From CAILZL01 sp049840395 (GTDB lineage: Bacteria; Pseudomonadota; Gammaproteobacteria; Steroidobacterales; Steroidobacteraceae): a DNA stretch of 64,000 nucleotides. Made by a program: the position numbers and the translations under genes. Position 1 is the stretch's first letter; the number at the start of each line of letters is the position of its first letter. The DNA is taken from positions 992,001-1,056,000 of the forward strand of contig JASGLD010000005.1 in the NCBI GenBank assembly GCA_049840395.1. Reading direction: 5' to 3'. The notes under the pieces were generated by a model. The model was given only the letters and a program-made list of their open reading frames with translations. It was not told where the DNA came from and did no database searches. Of this stretch, positions 35,772-44,758 are shown in pieces.

Positions 35772-36971
35772 ATGAGCGCACTCTCTTCAAGCTCGGCAAT
35801 GCGCAAGCCTGGATTCAATCCGGGCATCAATGGTTTTCGCGGTATCTGCGTGTTGCTGGTGTTTGCCTATCACGTGGCGCATTCAGGCTTGCTCGATTGG
35901 CAGGGTTTGCCGGCTGCGATCAGAGGCGGTGCCGAATACTTCGCGGACTCGTGGCGTTATGGCGTCGAGCTGTTCTTCATGATCAGCGGCTTCGTCATCG
36001 TGGCCAGTCTGCGCCGCCACGGCAATGTCGCTGCCTTCCTGCGCGATCGTTGCCTTCGCATCTTTCCGGCTTGGCTGCCGGTGCATCTCACCTTGTTCTT
36101 TGTCGGTTCCGCGATTGGCTGGAAGTTTCTGGCCAGTCATGACGTGGTGCAAAACGTGGTGGTGTTCACTGCCAATCTATTGTTGTTGCCGCCGTTGATT
36201 CCGGTCGCGGTAATGCATCCAGCTTCATGGTCATTGAGCTATGAATGGCTGTTCTACCTACTGGCTGCCGCAGCGTGGTCGTTGGCGGGTTATTCAGCCT
36301 CCAGGTATTCGATATTGCGTGCAGCCCTGTGGCTGGCGTGGGGCGCTGCTGTATTGAGCTTGCTGGGCTGGTTGCCACGCGCAGTATTTTTCATTCCCGG
36401 TGTGATCATTGCCTTGGGTTGGTTGCCGTTAGAGAGGTGGCGTCCCGTGTTGCGCTGGCCGTTGCTGAGTTTGCTGATGTTCCTGCTGGCCTGGCGCATG
36501 GTGAATCTTGATCAGGCAGAGCCCGGCGCCTATCCCATGGATGTGCTGTTGACCGATGCTCGGCCTATCTATGCCGCGATTGCATTCATGGCCGGACTGC
36601 ATTTGTTCGCCTGTCTATGCGCCACTCGCGTCGAGTGGTTGCAGCGCGCGTCGCTGCAATTCCTCGGCAACATCAGCTATAGCTTCTATCTCTGGCATCC
36701 CTTGGTGATGTTCGGCGTGAAGAAGCTGGTTAAGGCGACCGCCTTGCCCGAACTCAATGCAGCGCTGGCCGTTACGGTATTTGCGCTGGTGTCGTTTGGG
36801 TTGGCGTTGTTGGTGTCGTGGTTGTCGTATCGCTACTGCGAGCAACGTCTGGCCAAGTGGCTGCATGCGATGTCGCATAAGCCGGTATCTCCTGTGCCGG
36901 CCGTGCCAATAGTCGTATCGGGGGTCGTATCAGAGGCCGTGCCGGCGAGTGCGGAAGGAAGTCGCATATGA
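35772..36971 (+). CDS. Acyltransferase 3 family membrane protein
   Basis: 399 residues with about ten hydrophobic helices. Family motifs are GFRGICVLLVFAYHVAHSG, with the catalytic-type histidine, GVELFFMISGFVI and RCLRIFPAWL. Such proteins O-acetylate or otherwise acylate exopolysaccharide or lipopolysaccharide sugars. Here it probably decorates the repeat unit. The C terminus has a 30-residue Pro/Val-rich tail. It overlaps the next gene by ATGA. Confidence 0.9.
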   Translation: MSALSSSSAMRKPGFNPGINGFRGICVLLVFAYHVAHSGLLDWQGLPAAIRGGAEYFADSWRYGVELFFMISGFVIVASLRRHGNVAAFLRDRCLRIFPAWLPVHLTLFFVGSAIGWKFLASHDVVQNVVVFTANLLLLPPLIPVAVMHPASWSLSYEWLFYLLAAAAWSLAGYSASRYSILRAALWLAWGAAVLSLLGWLPRAVFFIPGVIIALGWLPLERWRPVLRWPLLSLLMFLLAWRMVNLDQAEPGAYPMDVLLTDARPIYAAIAFMAGLHLFACLCATRVEWLQRASLQFLGNISYSFYLWHPLVMFGVKKLVKATALPELNAALAVTVFALVSFGLALLVSWLSYRYCEQRLAKWLHAMSHKPVSPVPAVPIVVSGVVSEAVPASAEGSRI

Positions 36972-38263
36972 GTGCAGCTCAGGCTCAACGTAATGAGAGC
37001 GAAGCTCACATCGCACGCCGACATGGCGGCATGAAGGCGCGCCGTTGTTTATGGATATCGCGCGATATCCCGTTTCCGCAAGACGCTGGCGATCGCATTT
37101 ACTCGGCGAATCTCGCGGCATCTTTGGCGCGTGCTGGTGTCGATGTGCGCTTTCTAGGTTACTTGCAGGGCGATGCCAGGCAGGTGCCCGATGACTGGGT
37201 GACCGAATGGCTGCCGGTGAGCGACGCCAAACGCAATGCGCATCTGGCCTTATTCAGTCGCTACCCGCGCATCGCGGCCATGCATGCCACGCCGTCCTAC
37301 CGAAAATTGTTGCAACAGCAACTCAGTGAATCATGGGATGCCATCGTGCTGGATGGTTATGGTTCCGGATGGGCGTTATCGCAGTGCCTGGCGGCGCGAC
37401 GGCATACCGCCGGCAAGCCGGCCTTGATTTATGTGTCGCACAATCATGAGGCAACGGTGTGGCGCGCCATGCTGGATGCCACCGGTCCGGCTCTGAATAG
37501 GTCATTGAATCGTTCATTGAAGCGTTTGGGTATCTGGCAGAACTATCGCAAGACCTGTGTGCTGGAGCGCGAGCTGGCGGAGAGCGCCGACTTGGTGACC
37601 ACCATCACCGAAGAAGATGCGCGTGCCTATGCAGCGCAGCATTCCAGTCCTGCGGAGTTGCAGCGCCTGGTGCTGACGCCCGGTTACAGCGGGCGCAGCC
37701 GCATACAGCGACGCATCACCGAGGCCACGCCGCGCCATGTATTGATGATGGGTTCGTTCCGCTGGCTGATCAAACAGGAAAATTTGCGTCAGTTATTGAC
37801 AGTGGCCGATTCTATTTTTGCTTTGCATGGCATCACGCTGGATGTGATCGGAGATATGCCGCAGGCATTGCTGAGTGAGTTGCAATCGCAGAGCAAGTCG
37901 GCGCGTTTTCATGGTTTCGTGGACGATCCCTCCAGCTTGTTGGATCAGGCGCGTATTGCGCTGGTGCCGGAGGCAGTGGGCGGCGGTTTCAAACTTAAGC
38001 TACTCGACTATGTGTTCAATCGCATTCCCGTGGCGACATTAACCGCAGCTGCTGCCGGATTACCCGCCGGCTTGCAGCACTACACCATCAGCTGTCCCGA
38101 TCTGGAATCGCTCACCCGGGCAGTGGTGCATGACATCGACAGCATCGACAAATTGAATCATCTCCAGGATCAGGCCTACAACCACGCACTGCCATTGTTC
38201 CGCTGGGATGCGCGCGGCGAGCGCCTGGCTGGCGTCATCGAACAATTGAGGACGTTCCCATGA
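36968..38263 (+). CDS. Glycosyltransferase, GT-B fold (family 4-like)
   Basis: 431 residues. The N-terminal region RRCLWISRDIPFPQDAGDRIYS and the C-terminal donor-binding part ARIALVPEAVGGGFKLKLLDYVFNRIP show a GT-B retaining glycosyltransferase of the group 1 type. An extra helical insert lies near residues 170-205. It has no membrane segment. It is coupled by ATGA overlaps on both sides, so it is within the single EPS operon. The donor sugar cannot be read. Confidence 0.87.
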   Translation: MSAAQAQRNESEAHIARRHGGMKARRCLWISRDIPFPQDAGDRIYSANLAASLARAGVDVRFLGYLQGDARQVPDDWVTEWLPVSDAKRNAHLALFSRYPRIAAMHATPSYRKLLQQQLSESWDAIVLDGYGSGWALSQCLAARRHTAGKPALIYVSHNHEATVWRAMLDATGPALNRSLNRSLKRLGIWQNYRKTCVLERELAESADLVTTITEEDARAYAAQHSSPAELQRLVLTPGYSGRSRIQRRITEATPRHVLMMGSFRWLIKQENLRQLLTVADSIFALHGITLDVIGDMPQALLSELQSQSKSARFHGFVDDPSSLLDQARIALVPEAVGGGFKLKLLDYVFNRIPVATLTAAAAGLPAGLQHYTISCPDLESLTRAVVHDIDSIDKLNHLQDQAYNHALPLFRWDARGERLAGVIEQLRTFP

Positions 38264-39552
38264 CCAAGCCCACGAATGGATCATTGAGCAAGCCACGCTG
38301 GTTATTCGTCGATGCCGCCCCCGACTTTGGCGGTCATGAAGTGATGCTACTGCGCTGGTTGCAGGAGTTGAATCAACAGCAACGTATTACGCCGGTGTTG
38401 TTGGCGCGTCTTGGCACGCGCCTGTATCAGCAGGCCGCTGCACAATCCGGACAACATCTATACGTTGCCGAATTGCCGGCGATACGCGCGGTCACTTCAT
38501 GGCGTCGTGTGCGCACTAGCCTCGATAAATTAGGCGATGTATTGGCCTTGATGAAAGCGCTACTGCGGGTGAGGCCGACGCTTGCTGTGGTGGCGGAAGG
38601 TTGTTTGCTGTCGCAGGCCTGGGTCACTGTGTTGCTGCGTTTGTTGGGCATCAAGACCGTCGTGTATGTGCCGCTGGTGGAGCCCGGCGTGGCTATGGGT
38701 TTCGGGCGTGGCCTGCTGCGCGATCGCATCATGCGTATTTTTTATCGCCATGTGCCGCATGCCTGGATTACCTTGACGACTGGACAGGCGCAACAGCTGC
38801 GCGCCTGGAGCGGCATTACTACGCCTGTTTTCACCTTGCCTAACACCGTAGCCACGCATATCGAAAATACCAGCATGGCCATTGCGCCGCCGCATCGGCC
38901 CCTGCGGGTGTTGGTGTTGGGTCGGCTCGATGCTCATCAAAAAGGCTTGAATGGCCTGTTGGACTTTCTGTGCGAGCAATTGCGTATCGCCGGTTCGATT
39001 GCCGGACATCGCGCACCGGATCCCGATAGCCTGGCCTTGTTGGATCGCATGCACATCACCTTGGTAGGCGATGGTCCTTACGGTGCGGAAATAAAGCAGC
39101 GGCTGCATGACTACTCGCCATTGCGCCAGCTGTTATCGCTGCGCGCTTGGGCGCCCACCGTGGAAGTGATGCGCGAGCACGATGTGCTATTGCTGGTGTC
39201 GCGTTATGAAGGCGTGCCACTGGTGATGTTGGAGGCCATGGCGCTGGGTCTGCCGATAGCAGCCAGCGATCTGCCCGGCACACGCAGTCTGTTGCCTGCT
39301 GAAGCGCTGTTTCCGGTCGGTGACTATCCGCGCGCATTACAGCGACTGTTTCAAGTCACGCATCCCACGCGCATGGTTGAGCTGGTTCAACGTAACCGGC
39401 AGAGCTTCAACCTGCATGCTTCTGCTGCTGCCTTCGCCGGCAATGTCAGCAATCTCACCGATGAGCTGCTGCAGCTGAGCACCGGTGTGCCGCCTGCAAC
39501 CGAGTCGCATAGGCTGGCAACGCAGCTGTCCGGTTCATCCAAAGATTTGTAA
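38260..39552 (+). CDS. Glycosyltransferase family 4
   Basis: 430 residues with GT-B fold. The N-terminal DAAPDFGGHEVMLLRWL glycine-rich loop and the C-terminal VLVLGRLDAHQKGLNG and E-x7-E motif (EGVPLVMLE, then AMALGLPIAASDLPG) are classic for retaining group 1 glycosyltransferases. It is cytosolic. It is the third and last sugar transferase in the locus after the initiating enzyme, so the repeat unit may have at least four sugars. The start overlaps the previous stop by ATGA. Confidence 0.92.
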   Translation: MTKPTNGSLSKPRWLFVDAAPDFGGHEVMLLRWLQELNQQQRITPVLLARLGTRLYQQAAAQSGQHLYVAELPAIRAVTSWRRVRTSLDKLGDVLALMKALLRVRPTLAVVAEGCLLSQAWVTVLLRLLGIKTVVYVPLVEPGVAMGFGRGLLRDRIMRIFYRHVPHAWITLTTGQAQQLRAWSGITTPVFTLPNTVATHIENTSMAIAPPHRPLRVLVLGRLDAHQKGLNGLLDFLCEQLRIAGSIAGHRAPDPDSLALLDRMHITLVGDGPYGAEIKQRLHDYSPLRQLLSLRAWAPTVEVMREHDVLLLVSRYEGVPLVMLEAMALGLPIAASDLPGTRSLLPAEALFPVGDYPRALQRLFQVTHPTRMVELVQRNRQSFNLHASAAAFAGNVSNLTDELLQLSTGVPPATESHRLATQLSGSSKDL

Positions 39553-39599
39553 TGACACTGTATTGAAAGTCCAGTTCTGAAAGTATTGAGGAGTCCATC

Positions 39600-40640
39600 A
39601 TGCAATCAGCCACTCATTCGGTCGTAACGCCGCTCAGGCCGGAGTACCTGGAGCATGGCCAGCTGCAGTCGTTGCACTCTGTAGAACAGGGCGTGCACAA
39701 GATTGCCGTGCTGGATACCAGCGTCACCAGCATGAATCTGGGTGATCAGATCATCATGGATGCCTCGCGCGGTATCTTGAATGAATTATTTCCCAACGCC
39801 TTCTATGTGAATCTGCCCACGCATGAGTTCTTTCTGTGGGAGTCGTATCGCGTCATTAAAGACTGCGACTATGTATTCGTCGGCGGTTCGAATCTGCTCA
39901 AGTCGAAAATGGCCTGGAACAATCAATGGAAGATCTCGCCGCTGGATTTGCTGATGCGACGCAACTGCATTCTGCTGGGCTGCGGCTGGTGGCATTATCA
40001 AAAGGCGCCGGATTGGTACTCGCGTCAACTGCTGCGCCGGATACTCTCCGGCAAGTACACGCATTCGTTGCGCGATCACTATTCGGCGGCACAACTGCAT
40101 GCCGCCGGCATTGCCAATGCCCGCAACACTTCCTGCGTCACCATGTGGAAGCTGGATGAAGCGCATTGCGAACGTATTCCCTTGCAACGTGCGCCGCGAG
40201 TGATGACCACGCTCACCGGTTACAACGCCGATCCGGTGGCGGACAAGGCGGTGCTGGAGTTATTGCTCAAGCACTATGAAGAGGTGGTGCTGTGGGTGCA
40301 GCAACCGGAAGACTTTGCCTACGCTTCAACCCTGGCCGGTGGGCGTATCAAGTTCATTGCGCCGAATCTGGCCAGCTACACCGATTTTCTACGCAACAAC
40401 CATGTGGACTATGTGGGCTCGCGTCTGCATGGCGGCATTCGCGCCCTGCAAACCGGCAAGCGCAGTTTGATTCTGGCAGTGGACAATCGTGCCGTGGAGA
40501 TTGCACGCGACACGCAGCTGCCAGTGGTCAAGCGCGACGACATCGCTGCGGTGGAGCGCTGGATCGCCACGCCTGCGCCGACACGCATTCGTTTACCGAC
40601 GCAAGCCATTGATGCCTGGATGGCGCAGTTTCGACATTGA
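39600..40640 (+). CDS. Polysaccharide pyruvyltransferase family protein
   Basis: A 346-residue PS_pyruv_trans-family protein: an N-terminal MNLGDQIIMDASRGIL segment, a VFVGGSNLLKS loop, and the signature GSRLHGGIRALQTGKRSLILAVDNRA near residues 277-302. The family transfers pyruvate from PEP to form ketals on sugars of xanthan-like polymers. Some members act in other modifications, so activity is not certain. GAGGAG precedes the ATG. Confidence 0.9.
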   Translation: MQSATHSVVTPLRPEYLEHGQLQSLHSVEQGVHKIAVLDTSVTSMNLGDQIIMDASRGILNELFPNAFYVNLPTHEFFLWESYRVIKDCDYVFVGGSNLLKSKMAWNNQWKISPLDLLMRRNCILLGCGWWHYQKAPDWYSRQLLRRILSGKYTHSLRDHYSAAQLHAAGIANARNTSCVTMWKLDEAHCERIPLQRAPRVMTTLTGYNADPVADKAVLELLLKHYEEVVLWVQQPEDFAYASTLAGGRIKFIAPNLASYTDFLRNNHVDYVGSRLHGGIRALQTGKRSLILAVDNRAVEIARDTQLPVVKRDDIAAVERWIATPAPTRIRLPTQAIDAWMAQFRH

Positions 40641-40663
40641 CTGGGTTCAAGGAGTAACCGGGA

Positions 40664-42157
40664 ATGGGTGCAGCACGGGATCATGCCTCTAAATCATTGC
40701 TATGGAGCGGCATCGATACTTTCAGCCAGACGGGGTTTTCCATCCTGGCGCTGGTGTTACTTGCGCGCGTGCTCAGCGTGGAAGACATGGGCGAGGGCGC
40801 ATTGGTCATCATGATCGTGCAGTTGGTGGCCATGCCCTTCGAGCTGTTGTTTCACGATGCGCTGATTCAACGTCAGGATTTGCAGGAGCGGCATCTCAGT
40901 TCGGCGTTCGCAGCCACCTTGCTCGGTGCGCTATGCGCGGCTTTGGTGTTGGCGCTGGCTGCGCCGTGGCTGGCGGCGTTGTACAACAAGCCTGCTCTGG
41001 AAGTGTTGTTGCCGGCGGCGGTTATTGCCATTCCTGCTTCGGGTATCACTGCAGTGTTGGGCGCCATCCTGCGGCGCAATCTGGCTTTCGCACCGCTGGC
41101 GCGGCGCACGCTCATCGGCCGGTTGTCGGGTGTGGTCCTGGGTGTTGTGGTCGCTTTGATGGGTGGCGGTGCCTGGGCATTGGTGGTGATGTACGTGGCG
41201 TCGTTGGTGTTATCAACGGCGGTGTTGATGGTGGTAAGCGATGGTATGCCCAAGTTGCGTTGTGAGTTCACTGCTCTGCGCGAGCTCCTGAGTTTCGGCG
41301 CACCCAACATGTTGGCGCAGTTGTTCCTGTTGGGTAATGGACGCCTGTTCGTCACGCTGTCCGGTTTCTATCTCAGCGAAGCGGCCTTGGGTCAATTGAG
41401 TCTGGCATTTCGTGTGGTGGAGGAATTGCGTAACACGCTGAGCAGCGCTGCCGCACAGTTGGCCTTGCCACTATTGACGCGTCGCGCGCAATTGCCCGCT
41501 CAATTCGCCATGGTGTTCGGTGAGGCCACCTGTTTTACCGCCGGTGTGTTGCTGCCTCTGTATGCTGGTGTGGCGGTGACCGCCGATGATTTGATGGCCG
41601 TAGTGTTCGGCGTGAAGTGGCAGGCTGCCGCGCCTATCGTGCAGGTGTTCGCGCTGGCGGCCATGCTGCTGACGCTGCGTCAGTATTCGAGCATCGCCAT
41701 CAATGCCCTGGGTCGACCGGGTGTTAATGCCGTGATCAATAGTGTGGCGTTTGCCTTCAGTCTGATTCTGCTGGTGGATGGGCTGGGCGAAAGCGTGGAA
41801 ATGACGGCGCAGATATGGATCTGGCGCGCAGTGTTGCTGCTGGTCGGCTCGTTCATCGGCATGCGCATGGTGGCGGCGTTCTCGGTGCGGGCGCAGCTGC
41901 AGCCGGTGGCGGCGCCGTTGCTGGCTGCGCTGGTGATGGCGGTCAGTTTGATACTGCTGCGGCACACCCCGTTGATGGCTGGTTCGCTGGCCGATCTCAA
42001 TGAAGTGCGCTTGTTGCTAAGCATTGGCATTGGCGTAGTGGTCTACTTTCTGGCCCTGTTGGCGGTGTCGCCACAATTGCTACGGCGTGCCTTTGAGTTC
42101 GCTCGAGCTGCGCTGATGCGCAATCACGGGCAATTGACGCCACAAAACACTCAATGA
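40664..42157 (+). CDS. Wzx-type lipid-linked oligosaccharide flippase
   Basis: 497 residues with about 12-14 transmembrane helices of the MATE/polysaccharide-biosynthesis superfamily. The N terminus WSGIDTFSQTGFSILALVLLARVLS is typical of Wzx and O-antigen translocases. It flips undecaprenyl-linked repeat units from cytosol to periplasm, feeding the Wzy-like protein. AAGGAG precedes the ATG. It is the last gene of the EPS run; no terminator is clear before the fmdB promoter. Confidence 0.92.
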   Translation: MGAARDHASKSLLWSGIDTFSQTGFSILALVLLARVLSVEDMGEGALVIMIVQLVAMPFELLFHDALIQRQDLQERHLSSAFAATLLGALCAALVLALAAPWLAALYNKPALEVLLPAAVIAIPASGITAVLGAILRRNLAFAPLARRTLIGRLSGVVLGVVVALMGGGAWALVVMYVASLVLSTAVLMVVSDGMPKLRCEFTALRELLSFGAPNMLAQLFLLGNGRLFVTLSGFYLSEAALGQLSLAFRVVEELRNTLSSAAAQLALPLLTRRAQLPAQFAMVFGEATCFTAGVLLPLYAGVAVTADDLMAVVFGVKWQAAAPIVQVFALAAMLLTLRQYSSIAINALGRPGVNAVINSVAFAFSLILLVDGLGESVEMTAQIWIWRAVLLLVGSFIGMRMVAAFSVRAQLQPVAAPLLAALVMAVSLILLRHTPLMAGSLADLNEVRLLLSIGIGVVVYFLALLAVSPQLLRRAFEFARAALMRNHGQLTPQNTQ

Positions 42158-42194
42158 CAATGACGCCGCGTGCCGCGACACAAATTCGCGCCCC

Positions 42195-42222
42195 TTGAAC
42201 AATCCGTGCCGGTCCCTATGAT
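42195..42222 (+). promoter_or_regulatory. Sigma-70 promoter of the fmdB-type gene
   Basis: TTGAAC (42195-42200) and TATGAT (42217-42222) are separated by 16 bases. The start site would be about 36 bases before the ATG at 42266. Confidence 0.7.
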
Positions 42223-42265
42223 GCGGATAATCGCCCGCTCATACGACTCGATCGGATAAACCGAC

Positions 42266-42763
42266 ATGCCTTTCTACGAATACGAATGTTCCGACTGCAA
42301 GTTCTACGTTGAAGCCCTGCAAAAGATCACCGAACCGCCGCTGACCAAGTGCCCGAGCTGCGGCAAGGAGACCTTGCAGCGCCTGATTTCGGCGCCGGTG
42401 TTCCGCCTGAAGGGGGCGGGCTGGTACGAAACCGATTTCAAGTCGGATAAGGAGAACAAGCGCAATCTGGCCGACGACAAGGAGCCGAGCGCCAGCAGCG
42501 ATAGCGACGACAGCAAGACCAAGGTGCGCGCCAGCAAGGCCTTGAAGAAGGCTGCTGCCAAGAAATCTCCGGGCAAGAAAACCGTCGGCAAGAAAGTGCC
42601 TGCCAAGAAGTCTGCCGGCAAAACGTCCAGTAAGACGGTGAAACCGGCTGGCAAAGCCAAAGTGGCCAAGAAACCCGGCAAGCTTGCTGCCAAGCCGGCG
42701 ACAAAAAAGGCTGCCAAGAAAGTCGCCAAAAAGCCGGCCAAAAAGGTCGCGAAGAAGAAGTGA
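42266..42763 (+). CDS. FmdB-type zinc ribbon protein with histone-like lysine-rich tail
   Basis: 165 residues. Residues 1-60 form the FmdB/CxxC zinc ribbon (MPFYEYECSDCKFYVEALQK, then KCPSCGKETLQRLISAPVFRLKG), a small domain found in many bacteria next to aspS. A short acidic linker (SASSDSDD) is followed by an about 80-residue Lys/Ala/Pro tail rich in AKK and PAKK repeats without acidic residues. Its last 20 residues resemble the end of the SucD tail in this window. The family function is poorly known; the tail suggests nucleic-acid binding. It lies 115 bases before aspS. Confidence 0.92.
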   Translation: MPFYEYECSDCKFYVEALQKITEPPLTKCPSCGKETLQRLISAPVFRLKGAGWYETDFKSDKENKRNLADDKEPSASSDSDDSKTKVRASKALKKAAAKKSPGKKTVGKKVPAKKSAGKTSSKTVKPAGKAKVAKKPGKLAAKPATKKAAKKVAKKPAKKVAKKK

Positions 42764-42878
42764 TCTGCGGCGGCCGGGCGGATTCGCCGCTGCGCCGCCA
42801 TTCGCCTTGCTAGGGTATAGGGGCGTGCGTAACATTCGCGCTCTTTCTTAACTGCCCTCCGGGGCGAGAGCCTTAGCA

Positions 42879-44654
42879 ATGCGTACTCATTATTGCGGCC
42901 AGGTGAACGAGACCCTGGCCGGTCAGGAAGTGTCGGTGGCCGGTTGGGTGCACCGTCGTCGTGACCACGGTGGCGTGATTTTCATCGATCTGCGCGACCG
43001 CGAAGGTCTGCTGCAGCTGGTGTTCGATCCGGATCGTGCCGAGGTCTTCGCCAATGCCGAGCGCCTGCGCAGCGAATTCTGCATCCGCGTCACCGGCAAG
43101 GTGCGGCCGCGTCCGGCCGGTACCGCCAATGCCAATCTGGCTTCGGGCCAGGTGGAGCTGCTGGGCACCGATCTGGAAATCCTCAACCGCTCCGAGACGC
43201 CACCCTTCCATCACGACGAGCAGACCAACGAAGAGCTGCGTCTGAAGTATCGCTACCTCGACCTGCGTCGCGAGGTCATGCAGCAGCGTCTGCGTCTGCG
43301 GCATCGCGTGACCCAGGCGATGCGGGTGTGGATGGACGCGAACGGCTTCCTCGATATGGAAACGCCGATGCTGACCAATTCCACGCCCGGCGGCGCACGC
43401 GACTACCTGGTGCCCAGCCGTGTGCATCCCGGTCATTTCTTTGCTTTGCCGCAATCGCCGCAGGTGTTTAAACAATTGCTGATGGTGTCGGGCTTTGACC
43501 GCTATTACCAGATCGTGCGTTGTTTCCGCGATGAAGATCTGCGTGCCGATCGTCAACCCGAATTCACCCAGCTCGATATCGAGACATCGTTCCTGACCGA
43601 ACGGCAGATCACCGATTTGATGGAAGATCTGATTCGCGATGTCTTCAGGAACGTGCTGAGTGTTGAACTGCCGAACCCGCTGCCGCGCATGACTTACGCC
43701 GAAGCCATGCGTCGTTATGGCTCCGACAAGCCGGATCTGCGTATCGCGCTTGAGTTCAAGGATGTGGCCGATCTGGTGAAGGACTGCGAATTCAAGGTAT
43801 TTGCCGGTCCGGCGCAGAATCCCAAGGGTCGCGTGGTTGCCTTGAACGTACCGGGCGGCGGTGCCATGCCGCGCTCGCAAATAGATGAATACACCAGCTT
43901 CGTGGGTCGTTACGGCGCCAAAGGTCTGGCCTATGTGAAGGTGAATGAAATCGCCAAGGGCCGCGATGGCCTGCAGTCGCCGATTCTGAAGTTCCTTAGC
44001 GATGCTGCTGTGCAAGGCATTCTGGAACGCACCGGCGCTAAAGATGGCGATCTGATTTTCTTCGGCGCCGATCGCGCCAAGGTAGTGAACGATGCCATCG
44101 GCGCGCTGCGCCTGAAGGTGGGTCATGACCTGGGGCTGGTCAAGCAAGGCTGGGCGCCGCTGTGGGTGGTGGACTTCCCCATGTTCGAATGGGATGAAGG
44201 CACCAAGCGTTGGTGCGCGCAGCATCATCCGTTCACCGCGCCGAAGAATGACGATCCGGAGGCGCTCAAGGCGGATCCTGAGTCGGCGCTGTCCAAGGGC
44301 TATGACATGGTTCTGAACGGTTCGGAAATCGGTGGTGGTTCGGTGCGTATCCATCGTTCCGACCTGCAGGCCACCATTTTCGATCTGCTCGGCATGGGTC
44401 ATGAGGAGCAGCAGCAGAAATTCGGTTTCTTGCTGGAAGGCTTGAAATACGGCACTCCGCCACACGGTGGTCTGGCTTTCGGCCTGGATCGTCTGGTGAT
44501 GTTGATGGCCGGCGCCGACAGCATCCGCGATGTGATTGCCTTCCCGAAGAATCAGGCGGCGATCTGTCCGTTGACCAGCGCGCCCACCGAAGTCAGCGAA
44601 GCGCAGCTCAACGAATTGCACATTCGCGTCAAGCTGCCGGTGAAGGCGGAGTGA
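42879..44654 (+). CDS. aspS: Aspartyl-tRNA synthetase
   Basis: A 591-residue class II synthetase. It has the N-terminal OB-fold anticodon domain (VSVAGWVHRRRDHGGVIFIDLRDREGLLQ), motif 2 region FRDEDLRADRQPEFTQLDIE, the bacterial GAD insertion (about 290-420) and motif 3 GLAFGLDRLVMLMAG. It charges tRNA-Asp. The GAD insert marks the bacterial type; whether it discriminates against tRNA-Asn depends on gatCAB, which is not seen here. GAGAG precedes the ATG. Confidence 0.97.
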   Translation: MRTHYCGQVNETLAGQEVSVAGWVHRRRDHGGVIFIDLRDREGLLQLVFDPDRAEVFANAERLRSEFCIRVTGKVRPRPAGTANANLASGQVELLGTDLEILNRSETPPFHHDEQTNEELRLKYRYLDLRREVMQQRLRLRHRVTQAMRVWMDANGFLDMETPMLTNSTPGGARDYLVPSRVHPGHFFALPQSPQVFKQLLMVSGFDRYYQIVRCFRDEDLRADRQPEFTQLDIETSFLTERQITDLMEDLIRDVFRNVLSVELPNPLPRMTYAEAMRRYGSDKPDLRIALEFKDVADLVKDCEFKVFAGPAQNPKGRVVALNVPGGGAMPRSQIDEYTSFVGRYGAKGLAYVKVNEIAKGRDGLQSPILKFLSDAAVQGILERTGAKDGDLIFFGADRAKVVNDAIGALRLKVGHDLGLVKQGWAPLWVVDFPMFEWDEGTKRWCAQHHPFTAPKNDDPEALKADPESALSKGYDMVLNGSEIGGGSVRIHRSDLQATIFDLLGMGHEEQQQKFGFLLEGLKYGTPPHGGLAFGLDRLVMLMAGADSIRDVIAFPKNQAAICPLTSAPTEVSEAQLNELHIRVKLPVKAE

Positions 44655-44663
44655 TAGATCAAT

Positions 44664-44729
44664 GTAGGCTGGGTTAGGCATCTTCGCCGTAACCCAGCAT
44701 TCAGATGCTGGGATTGCATCCCAGCCTAC
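44664..44729. repeat. Composite inverted-repeat intergenic element
   Basis: Outer arms gtaggctggg (44664-44673) and cccagcctac (44720-44729) are perfect reverse complements. Inside lie ctgggtta/taacccag (44669-44676 and 44690-44697) and gctggga/tcccagc (44707-44713 and 44719-44725). The layout matches the element at 23691-23769. It may also stop aspS transcription. Confidence 0.75.
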
Positions 44730-44758
44730 CCAAGCTGTTGTTATGCGACGATCCTTCC

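Noticed and set aside
26438..42157. Exosortase/PEP-CTERM sorting system in the EPS locus
   Set aside because: No multi-helix EpsH/XrtA protein with its Cys-Arg-His triad is present in the window; only a PEP-less tail was found.
42873..44681. 602-codon open frame antisense to aspS
   Set aside because: It mirrors aspS codon for codon, has no recognisable domain, and aspS is certain. Long antisense frames are common opposite GC-rich genes.
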